From contig NC_090451.1 in assembly GCF_031143425.1 (NCBI RefSeq), positions 350,742,339 through 350,806,338 on the forward strand: a stretch of 64,000 bases of DNA, written 5' to 3'. This DNA is from Pleurodeles waltl. Lineage: Eukaryota; Chordata; Amphibia; Caudata; Salamandridae. The notes below the pieces were generated by a model that was not told the origin of the DNA, did not search any database, and saw nothing but the letters and a program-made list of their open reading frames with translations. A program made the position numbers and the translations under genes. This document shows positions 1 to 10,529 of this stretch, in pieces; the first letter of the stretch is position 1, and each line of letters begins with the position of its first letter.

Positions 1-253
1 TCAGAGAGAGTTCTGTATTCATATCCCACAGGAGAGGCTCCAAATTGACATTTTAAAATGTTTTTGGTACCTGTTAAGATCCAAATGCCAATATTTTTTA
101 ATATTCTCTTTCTATTTTCAGCTGTTAAAATCTTGGCAGTGCCAAAGGTAAAGAAAATGCTGTGCTTACAGGTGTTGATAGAGTGCATGAGTGAGAAAGA
201 GCGGGAGATGGTGATGGAGAGTTGACATAAGAAAGTACGTGTAGAGGAAGGAT

Positions 254-655
254 ATGAAGTGTGTCTCTGCAATGATTAACCCATTATTCCTCGTAGCAAA
301 ACCAGACCATTCATATAGAATAGTCTTAGATTACAGACATTTAAACGGTTACACATGCACATATACAATACAAAATGCACACACTACAGCACTAATAAAC
401 AATATAGTGCAGAAAAAATACAAAACCACCTTGGATATTTCCAATGTTTTTTCTGCCAAAATCTAGCACCTGAAAGTTGGAATCTTACTGCCTTCAGTGC
501 ACTTGGCTCTCAACAGCATTTTTGCCATTTTTCTCAAGGGTATACGAACAGCTCTGAGGTGTTTTCTGCCCGAGTAACAGCAATATTATATGAGGTTGAC
601 CCTGAGGCATTGTCCTACGTCATCTATTTCACATATACATAATGACTTCAGTCTA
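254..655 (+). pseudogene. Retrovirus-like/LTR element reverse transcriptase fragment
   Basis: This is a decayed reverse transcriptase segment of a retrovirus-like LTR element. The first open stretch (70 codons) contains LFLVAKPDHSYRIVLDYRHLN-type sequence, the fingers/palm region of retroviral and Ty3-like RTs, followed by TLDIS, which holds the first catalytic aspartate. A frame change then leads into a second stretch whose end (YVIYF near position 630) lies where the YxDD box would be, but the catalytic aspartates are gone. It runs directly into RT/RNase H material downstream, so it is one pol copy. No long terminal repeat or primer-binding site could be identified nearby. It cannot be functional. 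The family call is firm; the choice between a retrovirus-like and another LTR clade is open. Confidence 0.75.
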
Positions 656-1320
656 CATTTAGGCAGGGTGGACTGCATTGTCTTATGATTTGCCGCCCAA
701 GGCTACAAATTTAATTTTAAGAAAACAAACATTGCCTTCTTCAGTGTCCTATTTCTATATTCAGGTGAAGGCAAGAGCCTGGCCCCACACTTTCTACAAA
801 AATGCAATCAATTGGAACCTCTAAATACCATCAAGAACCTGCAGTCATTGTTGGGTATCTTCAACTTTGGCAGAACATACATTACAGATTATGCAAAACA
901 CAAACCTCTTTATGATCTGATTCGTCCTGACTTTTCAAGTAAACATTGGACACCAGAACACACATGCATTCTCAGAGAACTGCAACAAGACATGCCAGAA
1001 GCACAACTCTTACACACATGTGATAATAAAAATACATTTGGTCATCGGAATAATAGCAGGTGCCATTGGGTTCAACGATGGTGACACAGTACCCACAGCA
1101 TACAAATCACATATGTGTTCCAATGCAGAACAACATTTTGCACCAACAGGAAAAATACTGAATGCTGTTCAGATGGCTGTCATTACAGAGAGGCCACATG
1201 CCCAAGGGAAACGCATTATTGTCATTACCCCAGTGCCTGCCCTTGAAGCGGTCACCAAAGCTAGTGTTACAAATGCTAAAGCATTACATCCATGTTGGAT
1301 TCAATGGACACCCTCCTTGA
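656..1320 (+). pseudogene. RT thumb/connection and RNase H-like remnant of the same pol copy
   Basis: The best stretch is 812-1010, reading NLQSLLGIFNFGRTYITDYA and then a PLYDLIRP segment. This is the pattern of the RT connection region, where LLG..NF.R..I..YA..A.PLY is conserved among retroviral and gypsy pol proteins. Further downstream, in another frame (about 1140-1310), a segment with EQHFAPTGKILNAVQMAV resembles the end of an RNase H or tether domain. Several frame changes and stops interrupt it. It continues from the RT fragment upstream and leads into an integrase fragment, so pol order is preserved. Only the connection region is clear; the RNase H catalytic residues are not readable. 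Confidence 0.6.
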
Positions 1321-1329
1321 AAGCCACTG

Positions 1330-1990
1330 ATGTTGACATGTGGTTGCATCATTCCACTCGGACCCGTGGCCTGCTTTTGCTTCCAGGGCATTCAGGGACA
1401 CCATGGGAACGATGGGTGTTCAACTCGATTATTCCACGTCATATCAAACTGAGGGAAATTCAGTTGTGGAGAGGAAGAACCAAGATTTAGAGCAATCCTT
1501 AACAGCAAGGGTATTGGGTTCTGGACATAGTTGACTTCACCATCTACATGGGTGTCAGAGAGCATTAAATATTCTGCCCAGAAGGTCCTTGGTAGGACGC
1601 ATCTCTTATGAGGTCCCATTTGGATACCTATGTATGCTCCCAGATCTTGATGGCCCTGGTGCAGTGGTGGTAGAAACACCGTTTGACATAAATTAACCAG
1701 TTGCTGTTTTACAGGGAATACAGCAATTCCATGATGAAAACTCATCTGCCTTTGCTGCCACCTTGGGAATGAGGGATTTGCCAACAACATTAATGGGCTG
1801 GATTCCTAAAGTCGGGGATCTGGTTCGAGCAAAGATTACTGTTGAAAAGGAGTTTGGCCAATCGTATAGAGAACCAGTTCCAGTCCCTGAAATACATGGT
1901 ACCAGATCTGTAATCTTACCACCGCTGCCTGGTTCCAAAGAAAACCACTTTGTTTCAGTGGATGATGTCTAATTGCATCACGTGGCTGAT
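1330..1990 (+). pseudogene. Retrovirus-like integrase fragment, N-terminal part missing
   Basis: Two open pieces are visible. At 1340-1534 the sequence HSDPWPAFASRAF is followed by STSYQTEGNSVVERKNQDL. These are the regions of the second catalytic Asp and the catalytic Glu (VERKN) of a retroviral DDE integrase core. At 1763-1972 a piece with VGDLVRAKITVEKEFG matches the small C-terminal beta-barrel domain that follows the core. The zinc-binding N-terminal domain and the first catalytic Asp are absent, and the preceding RNase H-like remnant joins almost directly, so an internal deletion is likely. Stops and frame changes lie between the two pieces. This is a dead copy; the integrase assignment is solid. 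Confidence 0.75.
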
Positions 1991-4600
1991 CCTGCACAGT
2001 AGACTACAATGATTCCAGGGTAATTCCCCTTCCCCTCTCACTACCCCACATGAAATACCTCTTCCAACACTCAACAATGCTTCTTCAAGTACCAATGCTA
2101 CAATTGTCTCCCTGAGCTTGGGGAGGGTGGAGAACGAGGTTCTGTTAATTCCTGTCACAACAACAAGAAATGTCCAGACTGTGGATCTGTACTATTCCAA
2201 TTCATTACACATGGATGACATTGTTTTTATGAACCACCAGCATTGGGTCCATCTACCAGTTCTGCACAGGCTCCTTTTTTTCGCACTGACTGCTTTTGGT
2301 TACATCATCAACGTTGACGACTTTTCTTCAAATTTCTCTGCCTCTGCAACTGCATCAGTGTTGAAGACTCGTGAACTGTATGACTGGAATAACTATTTGG
2401 TTCATCCATGGTACTATTTCTGGATATTACTAACATTGCTTCCCTTTTTGCTTTGAATTGGTTTTGTCATTGTTTTATTTCAATTGATAAATGGTCATTA
2501 TCTTTCTGAATGCTCTGCTGTTGAACTGGTGGATGAGGTTTTGACACTTTACCTTTCTTCCCAATAGGTCTGAAGAAACTTGTCCCTAGCAAACATTTCA
2601 GCTGTTCTGGTTCCAGATGACATTGTTTGGGATAAGGTTCCATTCAATATATTTGGCCCAACGGAGGTCATTCACATTTCCATATGTGTTTAAAGTTTAT
2701 GAATTACGTAATTTGTTTACGCCAAATCAGCGCAAAGTTGCAAAATACAATTGTATTTTGTATGTTTGCGCCATTTTTGTGTCAAAACGCGGTGCAAATG
2801 CGGTCCCAAAAAAGTATAAATATGGGCCTAAATGTGCCCAGTATCCCCACACCAGCTAAATTTGATAATTGATAAATATTTTTAAATGTCACTGAAGAAC
2901 AGCTTACTACTTGGGTTCAGAATGGTACCTTTAATTCGGGTGGTTATTGTGGCCAGCAGACACAAATGGTTGTCAGGCACAATTTATTAATTCCTCAGGG
3001 GATTTCGGAGCAAGTCAAAGTGGCCACGTGCCCTGGCAGCATGTTACTCTACTGATTTATTTGAGGCATTTAACCTGACCAGGTAACAACAGCTAATGGC
3101 TAAAAAAGAAGCAAGTTACACCTGCTTAATATCGAGAAATTGAAAAAGTCACCTTTCACTGCGGCAGACATTTCCTTCACAGTATGGCTCATACATGTGC
3201 TGATAAATCTGCCCATTTCAACATTTCAGTTTACAGACTGCTTAAAATATTTTTCATTAGGCAGATTTGAGCTGTTAGGGGACTGTATTAGCCACAAGGT
3301 TTGGGAGTTGTCTTTCAATTACAAATGTCTGAATGGTGAAACAGAGGTCTTTCTTAGCATAAGCGAATGTGAGACTTCTGTTAGATATTCTATGAGCTGT
3401 AAGCAGGTGTCCATGCATGGCATTTGCTATGCGGCCATATCAAATTTGGCCTGTCATCTGAAGCGTACGCCCGTCTATTTGATTCACCCAGCGTTTCAGA
3501 TACTTTCCAATGGAGGTTATGTTACGCTGAATGATCAAAGCTGCTGCGGAATGAAACCTGGAATTGCCTATGTCATTTTGGTTTTCCCAAATTGTAACTT
3601 GTTGCTGCCATGTGTTATTCCCCCACACAAGAGATAATAGTGGCAAAATTGTGGCCAAACATTGCTACTTCTAATGTCGATTTTGACAAGCAAAGCAGAC
3701 TAAAGGCTCTATTGTTTCCAAAACAAATGACTCTGACATCACCCAGAGAGACCTATGACTTGCATCTAGCAAGGTAATCAGCAGAGATACAATCCCTATT
3801 AAATACTAACTTCCCCAAACACTTTGGAGAATTGGTGAAAAGGATATTGAACACATCTAACACTGCAGAGATTGTACACTTGGTAAGGCTGTTGGGTCTG
3901 GATTTGTCAGCACATTCTAAACAGTATCTGAAGTAATTCCTTCAGCCGTTCATTCACTCTTTTCGAGTGCCTTCGGTAGATTTCCAATAACTTTGGCATT
4001 GATTGACAGTATTTTGCTGCTATTTTTGATATGTAGTGGCTGTCCCAGATCAGCAAAGCGGAGTGATGGAGCTACCACCAGCCCAACTGCGTCGTGATCC
4101 CCAGATGCAGTACATCAGAGCTTCCTTGCTGGAGGAGCTGGAACTGAAGTGGTCACTGACATTCTGACTGGTTCTGACTTATGTGCAACCTATTTTCCAT
4201 TGCATATGGTGGTTCTTTGGGTGTGCACCAAAAGAGTGTCTTGCTGTACAGCCTGCGCCTTCTTTGGACACAGATCTGTTAATATTCTCGATGAGGGTTG
4301 ATTCACTGACATGCCCATTGAGACTGCGGTTGATACATGTGGCATCTTATGAGCCGCCACTTGTTGATCTGCTGACTCCATGAACATCTGGTGCAATGAG
4401 GGATGTTGCCTCCTCATCCTCGTCTGGGACTGAGGCTTCTACACAATACTGCTCCATGGATCCTTTAACTAATGTGCTGGTCAACTTATCGCCTGCCAAA
4501 GTGGAGTCTTTCCTGGCTTCCATCTCCATTGCTGAACATCAAACGTTTTCGGCAGGATCAACATTATTGTTGTCATTCGACTAAATCCCAAACATGTTTC
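1991..4600 (+). pseudogene. Possible env-region remnant downstream of pol
   Basis: This stretch follows the integrase fragment where env would be expected. It has two longer open pieces on the same strand. The piece at 2118-2456 ends in a hydrophobic run (YYFWILLTLLPFLL) that could be a membrane segment. The piece at 3140-3637 (165 codons) is cysteine-rich, as surface proteins often are. Weakly open sequence continues to about 4580. I do not recognise a specific envelope motif, and much of the stretch could be unrelated inserted DNA; a short MITE-like end lies at about 2690-2833. The env reading rests mainly on position and composition. Confidence 0.25.
2690..2833. mobile_element. Possible truncated MITE (one end only)
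   Basis: The segment contains a short hairpin (ACAATTGTATTTTGT region near 2748-2762) and ends in AAGTATAAATATGGGCC followed by TAA, the style of termini seen on the Harbinger-like MITEs elsewhere in the window. I could not find a matching inverted terminus upstream, so it is at best a truncated copy. Confidence 0.25.
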
Positions 4601-4651
4601 TAAAATGTCCTTTTAAATTTGGGTGTCTGTTGGCCTGCCTGGCTTGACAAC

Positions 4652-4703
4652 TTAAAATATACATAAAAAATAAACTTTATGTCTTTTTTATGTATATTTT
4701 TAA
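4652..4703. repeat. AT-rich inverted repeat
   Basis: An AAATATACATAAAAAA arm is followed after a short spacer by TTTTTTATGTATATTT, so the DNA can form a hairpin with roughly 16-bp arms. No function can be assigned. Confidence 0.6.
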
Positions 4704-6599
4704 AATGCTTTTAGTATTTTTTTTATATTAGCTTAGCATATTTCTTTTTGTTAGGTCTTTGGACTGGCACTCCTGTTCCGACAATGGGGAGGGTGTTGTG
4801 GGTTCATTTTAGTACCTTGGTCGGGCACATATATTTGAGCTTAGCTTAGGCCTACGACCTGTGCCCTTTTACCTAGATAATATGCTCTATTCTCATTTAT
4901 TCATTTTAGAATAGCTTGCTTTTCAGAGAGGATGTTTTTTTCCTAATCAGCTGTCATTCTGCAAAAGCGTTATTATTATTAGCATTGCATTGTCACCACA
5001 AAAGCACACACTTGGTCAGACACTTAGGCACATGTCAACATCAGGCCTATTTCGTAGAACAAAAACATGCTTTTCCATAAAATGTAGTTTAGGCCAAGTA
5101 GGCGTTGAGCGGGGTCCTTCCGACCAGGATTTAAAATCTATGCTGCATGCCATTTTTCAGCAAAACCTTAGCCTTGTCTCTGCTAGCCAGCTAACAAGAC
5201 GAAGGGCAGACCTTCATTCTAAGATAATGGGGATGGGTGCTCTTCTCACGGAGTGAGTGTAGAGAGATTGGGCTATCACCGCTGTGCTCTCACTAGAAGC
5301 TAGATGCTGGGCAGGAATTCTAAATACATGTTCATTGCAATATGTTGGGATTTTTCACATTTTTCTCGCGAACCGTCACAACCCTAATTTTGTTATGCCT
5401 CATTTTCCTAATAATTGCAGCTCAGAACTTTTATTGTAGATTGCAGTCTTTTCAATTAATATATTGAAAGCAACCCTGCATCTCTTCATTGTGTGTGTGT
5501 GTGTGTATAAGACCTTTTGCTATCAAGAGAAAGGGGTGAAATCTGTTCACCACGACTACCCTGAGAGGGCACTAGAGTGTCATGTGATAGGTTGCAACAA
5601 GTCACCTCCTTTCCTTCTTGAGCTGGGTGAGGTGGCTGTAGCAAGTCGGTAGGTTTAAGCCGGCAGCCGCCAACTGGTGTAGGAATGACTCAGTCACTCA
5701 CAAGCTGTGGTGGTGCCTCCCAAATCCAGCAGTTCACAACAACAACTTGGGTAAGTTATTAGTAAAGGGATAGGTTATTTTAGTTTACTAGTAGTAATTT
5801 ATAAGATTTTATTGCTGTTTTGTTGTTAGGATGGGTTATGGGTAGGTAGGTTGTTTAGAGGGTTAATGTTTAGTATATGTTGAAAACATAAAAAAAAAGC
5901 CAAACATCTTAAAAAATACAAAAAATATCTACTCGTTTGGGTTTCAATAATAGTTGATGTATAGGTGTAGTTTATGTTGTTATTGTGTGAAAATGTGTAT
6001 TAAGAGGGGTGGGAGGTTGATGTTTAACACGTATGTTGTAGTATATGTATAGAGTAGTATGAGTTAAGGTTAGGAAGGGTAAATTGTTTTTAATTAAGTT
6101 AGTGTAGGTTAGTTACCATAGGTTAGTTTAGGAATATTCTAGATAGGATAAGTAAGCTAAGGTAGTGTTGTTAGGTTCAGATATTATGGGTTTTACCCAG
6201 ATATTAATAAAGTATGTTTTTCTATTTTCACAACTGCTCCATGATTTACTGCGTAGGACTTGCATATATTAGTAGGTTTCAGTTAGACACATGCTGTGGG
6301 GTTTCCATGCATTGTTTGTTTACATGTATGAGTAGGTGAAACATCTATGAAGAAGATTCTGTCGAGTTTGCAATGGATTTACTTAACGGATTCTCAAACA
6401 TGAGTGTACAATGTAAGTGACACTCTTGCTGTGAATGGACACACAGCCCAAAACAAGTATTCCCATACTGTTGCAGTGTGAGTTGTGCTAAGTCTGTTAT
6501 ATGGATGATCATGTCAAACAATTGTCAGTATTCAAGAAGGTTTTGGCTCGCACACTGATGCTAGCCACTTACACACTCACCCTTGCACCATTTTTTTGT
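4704..6599. other. No gene recognised; AT-rich unique-looking DNA
   Basis: There are only short open frames with no recognisable protein signature. A (GT)n microsatellite of about 18 bp lies at 5490-5507. The part from about 5750 to 6200 is rich in GGTTAG/TTAGG-like words and T/G on the plus strand but does not form a clean tandem array. I see no RNA gene. Confidence 0.5.
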
Positions 6600-7059
6600 C
6601 ACAGCAGTGTTGTTGGAAAGTGGATTATTGGTAAGGCAGGTAAGTACCTACACTCAGCAATAGGTCACTAACACCCACTGGGTCCAGTCAGGTCTCAATG
6701 AATTAATCCTTGCTTAACCCTTAGTAGCTTAGCAACGATAGACAAAGCTTAACGTAGGAGACATTTGTGTAAAGCATTAAAAAATCAGAAAACAGTAAAA
6801 ATCCAACACCAATTGATAAAAATAGATTATATTGTTATCTTTAAAATGACATTAAAACAATTAAAATCGGACAAGGGGAATCAGAGATATGAATTTTTAA
6901 AGAATTCATGTTTTATAGCACATAGAAACTAAAAGAGCCAGTCTGGTCACCTGGTTGCACTCAACCAGGGCAAAGTCAAAATTTTAGGTTGACCGTGAAG
7001 GAGGCCTGCACGGCTACAGCAAGCGGCAGACACTGGTCAAAAGTTTACCTTCAGACTTA
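6600..7059. repeat. Left part of a dispersed repeat split by the 9.8-kb Harbinger insertion
   Basis: AT-rich sequence with no protein-coding signal ends at CTTCAGACTTA, the exact left target site of the Harbinger element starting at 7060. The matching right side (AGTCTTTTTC after the duplicated TTA) begins at 16819. The two flanks together form one non-coding unit interrupted by the transposon. Its family is not recognised; its style (a long AT-rich block followed by a GC-richer block) resembles the LTR-like repeat at 61.2-63.2 kb, but I could not align them convincingly. Confidence 0.4.
7057..7059. repeat. Left target site duplication (TTA) of Harbinger element 1
   Basis: TTA sits immediately before the GGGGGTCATTACAAC terminus. 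The same TTA follows the opposite terminus at 16819-16821. A 3-bp T-A-rich duplication is characteristic of PIF/Harbinger insertion. Confidence 0.85.
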
Positions 7060-7074
7060 GGGGGTCATTACAAC
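7060..7074 (+). repeat. Left terminal inverted repeat of Harbinger element 1
   Basis: GGGGGTCATTACAAC, the exact reverse complement of the right end at 16804-16818. Confidence 0.92.
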
Positions 7075-7947
7075 CCTAGCGGACGGTGTTAAAGGTGCGG
7101 TAATACCGCAAACAGGCCGGCGGACAAAAAAAGGGAATTATGACCGTGGTGGAAACCACCAACAAAGACAGCCACTTTAACACTCCGCCCGCCACGGCGG
7201 TACAGACAAGCAGCGCGGCGGTCACCGCCAACAGACAGGCGGAAGACAATGTACCGCCCATAGTATCACAACCTGCCAATCCGCCACCTTTTCCGGGGCG
7301 GATTCACCGTGGATAAAAACACGGCGGAAACAGCTTTTGCAATGGGAAAACGCTCACCTTAACACATCCCACGAGGAAGGAGGACACCATGGAGCCGGAA
7401 TTACAAATCCTACCTGCCCTTCTCTTCCTACTCATCAACGAAGACCAGCGCCGGCGGTGGCGAAGACAACGGTGAGTACTGCACCTACAACATAGGGGAG
7501 GCGGGAGGCAAAAGTCAGGGGGACACACACGCAACACCCCCACCCCCACCCTCTCATATTACAACACACACACCAACGCATTTACAAACCTCACAGTAAC
7601 AACCCACAACCCCCCGGAAGAATGCAAAGACAAAACAAAATCAGTTCAAACATTGTAATGTATCAAAATACATGTGTCAAATATATACAGATATTTATAA
7701 ACTCATACAAAGGTATATACATTACGAGAAGTAGTGCAGATATGCACATCTCAATGTCCGTGCACCACTAGGCCAAAAATGCATGGGCGAGGCCCACACA
7801 AGATACCTGTCCACAAACGGAGAGAACACTGCTGGGGCATCAGAGAGAAAAACAACAGGCACCTCAGGGGTAAGGGAAGGGGGGGGCACCTCAGCCGGAT
7901 TACAGCACCACGCCACATCCACGACGGGGCTCCATGCCCATTGATGT
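7075..7947. other. Left subterminal region of Harbinger element 1, non-coding
   Basis: No gene is seen. The first 250 bp are rich in GCGG/CCGC words (for example near 7079-7120 and 7176-7240), which mirror similar words inside the right terminus (16540-16800). They are candidate subterminal binding repeats for the element's own proteins, by analogy with other Harbinger elements. The rest is A/C-rich and leads into the first minisatellite. Confidence 0.5.
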
Positions 7948-8494
7948 ATCCTGGGGAGTGCAAAGCCACAGTCTCACAAGTCTCTACAGTCGGTGGTTTG
8001 CCCACTGTTCAATCCTGGGGAGTGCAAAGCCACAGTCTCACAAGTCACTACAGTCGGTGGTTTGCCCACTGTTCAATCCTGGGGAGTGCAAAGCCACAGT
8101 CTCACAAGTCTCTACAGTGGGTGGGTTGCCCACTGTTCAATCCTGGGGAGTGCAAAGCCACAGTCTCACAAGTCTCTACAGTGGGTGGTTTGCCCACTGT
8201 TCAATCCTGGGGAGTGCAAAGCCACAGTCTCACAAGTCACTACAGTCGGTGGTTTGCCCACTGTTCAATCCTGGGGAGTGCAAAGCCACAGTCTCACAAG
8301 TCTCTACAGTGGGTTGGTTGCCCACTGTTCAATCCTGGGGAGTGCAAAGCCACAGTCTCACAAGTCTCTACAGTGGGTGGGTTGCCCACTGTTCAATCCT
8401 GGGGAGTGCAAAGCCACAGTCTTACAAGTCTCTACAGTGGGTGGGTTGCCCACTGTTCAATCCTGGGGAGTGCAAAGTCACAGTCTCACAAGTA
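7948..8494. repeat. 64-bp minisatellite, about 8.5 units, inside Harbinger element 1
   Basis: The unit begins TGTTCAATCCTGGGGAGTGC and returns every 64 bp (for example 8006, 8070). Units differ at a few positions, mainly CTCTACAG/CACTACAG and GTCGGTGG/GTGGGTGG. Because 64 is not a multiple of three and the unit lacks plus-strand stops, all three plus frames stay open; those long frames are a by-product of the repeat and not evidence of a gene. Confidence 0.95.
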
Positions 8495-8503
8495 GAGAAT
8501 AGC

Positions 8504-8760
8504 CTCCACTGGTTCTGGAGGGGGACTGGTGCCCAGAGTGCTTCATCCTGTGAAGGACAGAGGTAGTGGATGGATCTCTCCACTGGTTCTGGAGGGGGAG
8601 TGGTGCCCAGAGTGCTTCATCCTGTGAAGGACAGAGGTAGTGGATGGATCTCTCCACTGGTTCTGGAGGGGGACTGGTGCCCAGAGTGCTTCATCCTGTG
8701 AAGGACAGAGGTAGTGGATGGATCTCTCCACTGGTTGTGGAGGGGGAATGGTGCCTAGAC
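8504..8760. repeat. 74-bp minisatellite, about 3.5 units
   Basis: Units start with CTCCACTGGTTCTGGAGGGG at 8504, 8578, 8652 and 8726, exactly 74 bp apart. The fourth is partial and has diverged. The array directly follows the 64-bp array. Confidence 0.95.
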
Positions 8761-8854
8761 TGGATTAGTCTCCCCGTGACAGTTCCTGTCCCGTCACTGT
8801 CTCAGCTGCACATGGGATAACGATGCTTGATGTGGCAGTCTTTTCCTTCTTCAG

Positions 8855-9690
8855 CGGTGCATGCCCTGTTCAGCGGTGCATGCCCTGTTCAGCAGTGCTT
8901 TGCCATGGCGGTCTCTGGACTGTTCAGCGGTGCTTGCCCTGTTCAGCGGTGCATGCCCTGTTTAGCGGTGCTTTGCCATGGCGGTCTCTGGACTGTTCAG
9001 CGGTGCTTGCCCTGTTCAGCGGTGCATGCCCTGTTCAGCGGTGCTTTGCCTTGGCGGTCTCTGGACTGTTCAGCGGTGCTTGCCCTGTTCAGCAGTGCAT
9101 GCCCTGTTCAGCGGTGCTTTGCCATGGCGGTCTCTGGACTGTTCAGCGGTGCTTGCCCTGTTCAGCGGTGCTTTGCCATGGCGGTCTCTGGACTGTTCAG
9201 CGGTGCTTGCCCTGTTCAACGGTGCATGCCCTGTTCAGCGGTGCTTTGCCATGGCGGTCTCTGGACTGTTCAGCGGTGCTTGCCCTGTTCAGCGGTGCAT
9301 GACCTGTTCAGCGGCACTTTGCCATGGCGATCTCTGGACAGTTCAGCGGTGCTTGCCCTGTTCAGCGGTGCATGCCCTGTTCAGCGGCGCTTTGCCATGG
9401 CGGTCTCTGGACTGTTCAGCGGTGCTTGCCCTGTTCAGCGGTGCATGCCCTGTTCAGCGGTGCTTTGCTATGGCGGTCTCTGGACTGTTCAGCGGTGCTT
9501 GCCCTGTTCAGCGGTGCTTTGCCATGGCGGTCTCTGGACTGTTCAGCGGTGCTTGCCCTGTTAAGCGGTGCATGCCCTGTTCAGCGGTGCTTTGCCATGG
9601 CGGTCTCTGGACTGTTCAGCGGTGCTTGCCCTGTTCAGCGGTGCTTTGCCATGGCGGTCTCTGGACTGTTCAGCAGTTCTTTGCCATGGC
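8855..9690. repeat. Compound minisatellite built from 19-bp and 35-bp modules
   Basis: Two 19-bp modules (GTTCAGCGGTGCTTGCCCT and GTTCAGCGGTGCATGCCCT) and one 35-bp module (GTTCAGCGGTGCTTTGCCAT plus 15 further bases ending in GGACT) are strung together. They alternate as 73-bp (19+19+35) or 54-bp (19+35) higher units over about 840 bp. All modules share the start GTTCAGCGGTGC. Plus-strand frames are open throughout because the modules lack stops, which gives long Cys-rich reading frames I do not consider genes. Confidence 0.95.
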
Positions 9691-9766
9691 AGTCTCTGAC
9701 CTGTGCATTGGTGTGTGGCATGACGGTCCCTCATTGCCCAGCGGGGCTGTGGCTGCCAGGGGCCCA

Positions 9767-10245
9767 CCTGGGCAATGACTCTGGCGGTGGTCTCCTGACC
9801 AGTGACGATACTTGTGCCCTCCTGGGCAACGACTCTGGCGGTGGTCTCCTGACCAGTGACGATACTTGTGTGCTCCTGGGCACTGACTCTGGTGGTGGTC
9901 TCCTGACCAGTGACGATACTTGTGCCCTCCTGGGCAATGACTCTGGCGGTGGTCTCCTGACCAGTGACAATACTTGTGCCCTCCTGGGCAATGACTCTGG
10001 CGGTGGACCAGTGACGATACTTGGGCCCTCCTGGGCAATGACTCTGGCGGTGGTCTCCTGACCAGTGACGATACTTGGGCCCTCCTGGGCACTGACTCTG
10101 GCGGAGGTCTCCTGACCAGTGACGATATTTGGGCCCTCCTGGGCACTGACTCTGGCGGTGGTCTCCTGACCAGTGACGATACTTGGGCCCTCCTGGGCAA
10201 TGCCTATGGCGGTGGTCTCCTGACCAGTGACGACGGTGCTGGCGG
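9767..10245 (-). repeat. 54-bp minisatellite, about 9 units, possibly coding tail of Myb-like gene A
   Basis: Units start GACGATACTTGGGCCCTCCT and recur every 54 bp. On the minus strand a unit reads SIVTGQETTARVIAQEGP, an 18-residue repeat. The 54-bp period is a multiple of three and so keeps the frame. One unit near 10005 lacks 7 bp (GGTCTCCTGACC shortened to GGACC), which throws the minus-strand reading out of frame from there on. The reading frame connects upstream with the downstream-most part of gene A through another frame, so this may encode the C-terminal tail of that protein. That is inference. Confidence 0.85.
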
Positions 10246-10529
10246 TGGCGTCCCGGCCGCCGGGAAGGATGCCGCCCTTCTCCGCCGTGATGCTCACACC
10301 AAGCTGTGCAGACTTCTTCTGGCCCTTCCCCCATTTGGAGGAGTCACAGCTGACTCTGCAATCCCCCTGGGACCCCTGTGAGTTGTTTTGCCTCCAGGAG
10401 TCTTCACCCGGTCCCGTCGGCCACTTTCCAACTTCAGAGCCTTTACAGGGGGTGGACTGGCAGTGCCTTGGCTCCGTGTCACACTGCCTGCCCTGGTGGC
10501 CGGTGCACTCCACACACCTGTAACACGCA

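Noticed and set aside
7734..8566. Long overlapping plus-strand frames of up to 253 codons
   Set aside because: They are translations of the 64-bp minisatellite, open in all three frames because the unit lacks stops; no domain or splice structure.
8823..9778. Three overlapping Cys-rich plus-strand frames (159-266 codons) that could look like a secreted protein
   Set aside because: They are the compound 19/35-bp minisatellite read in every frame.
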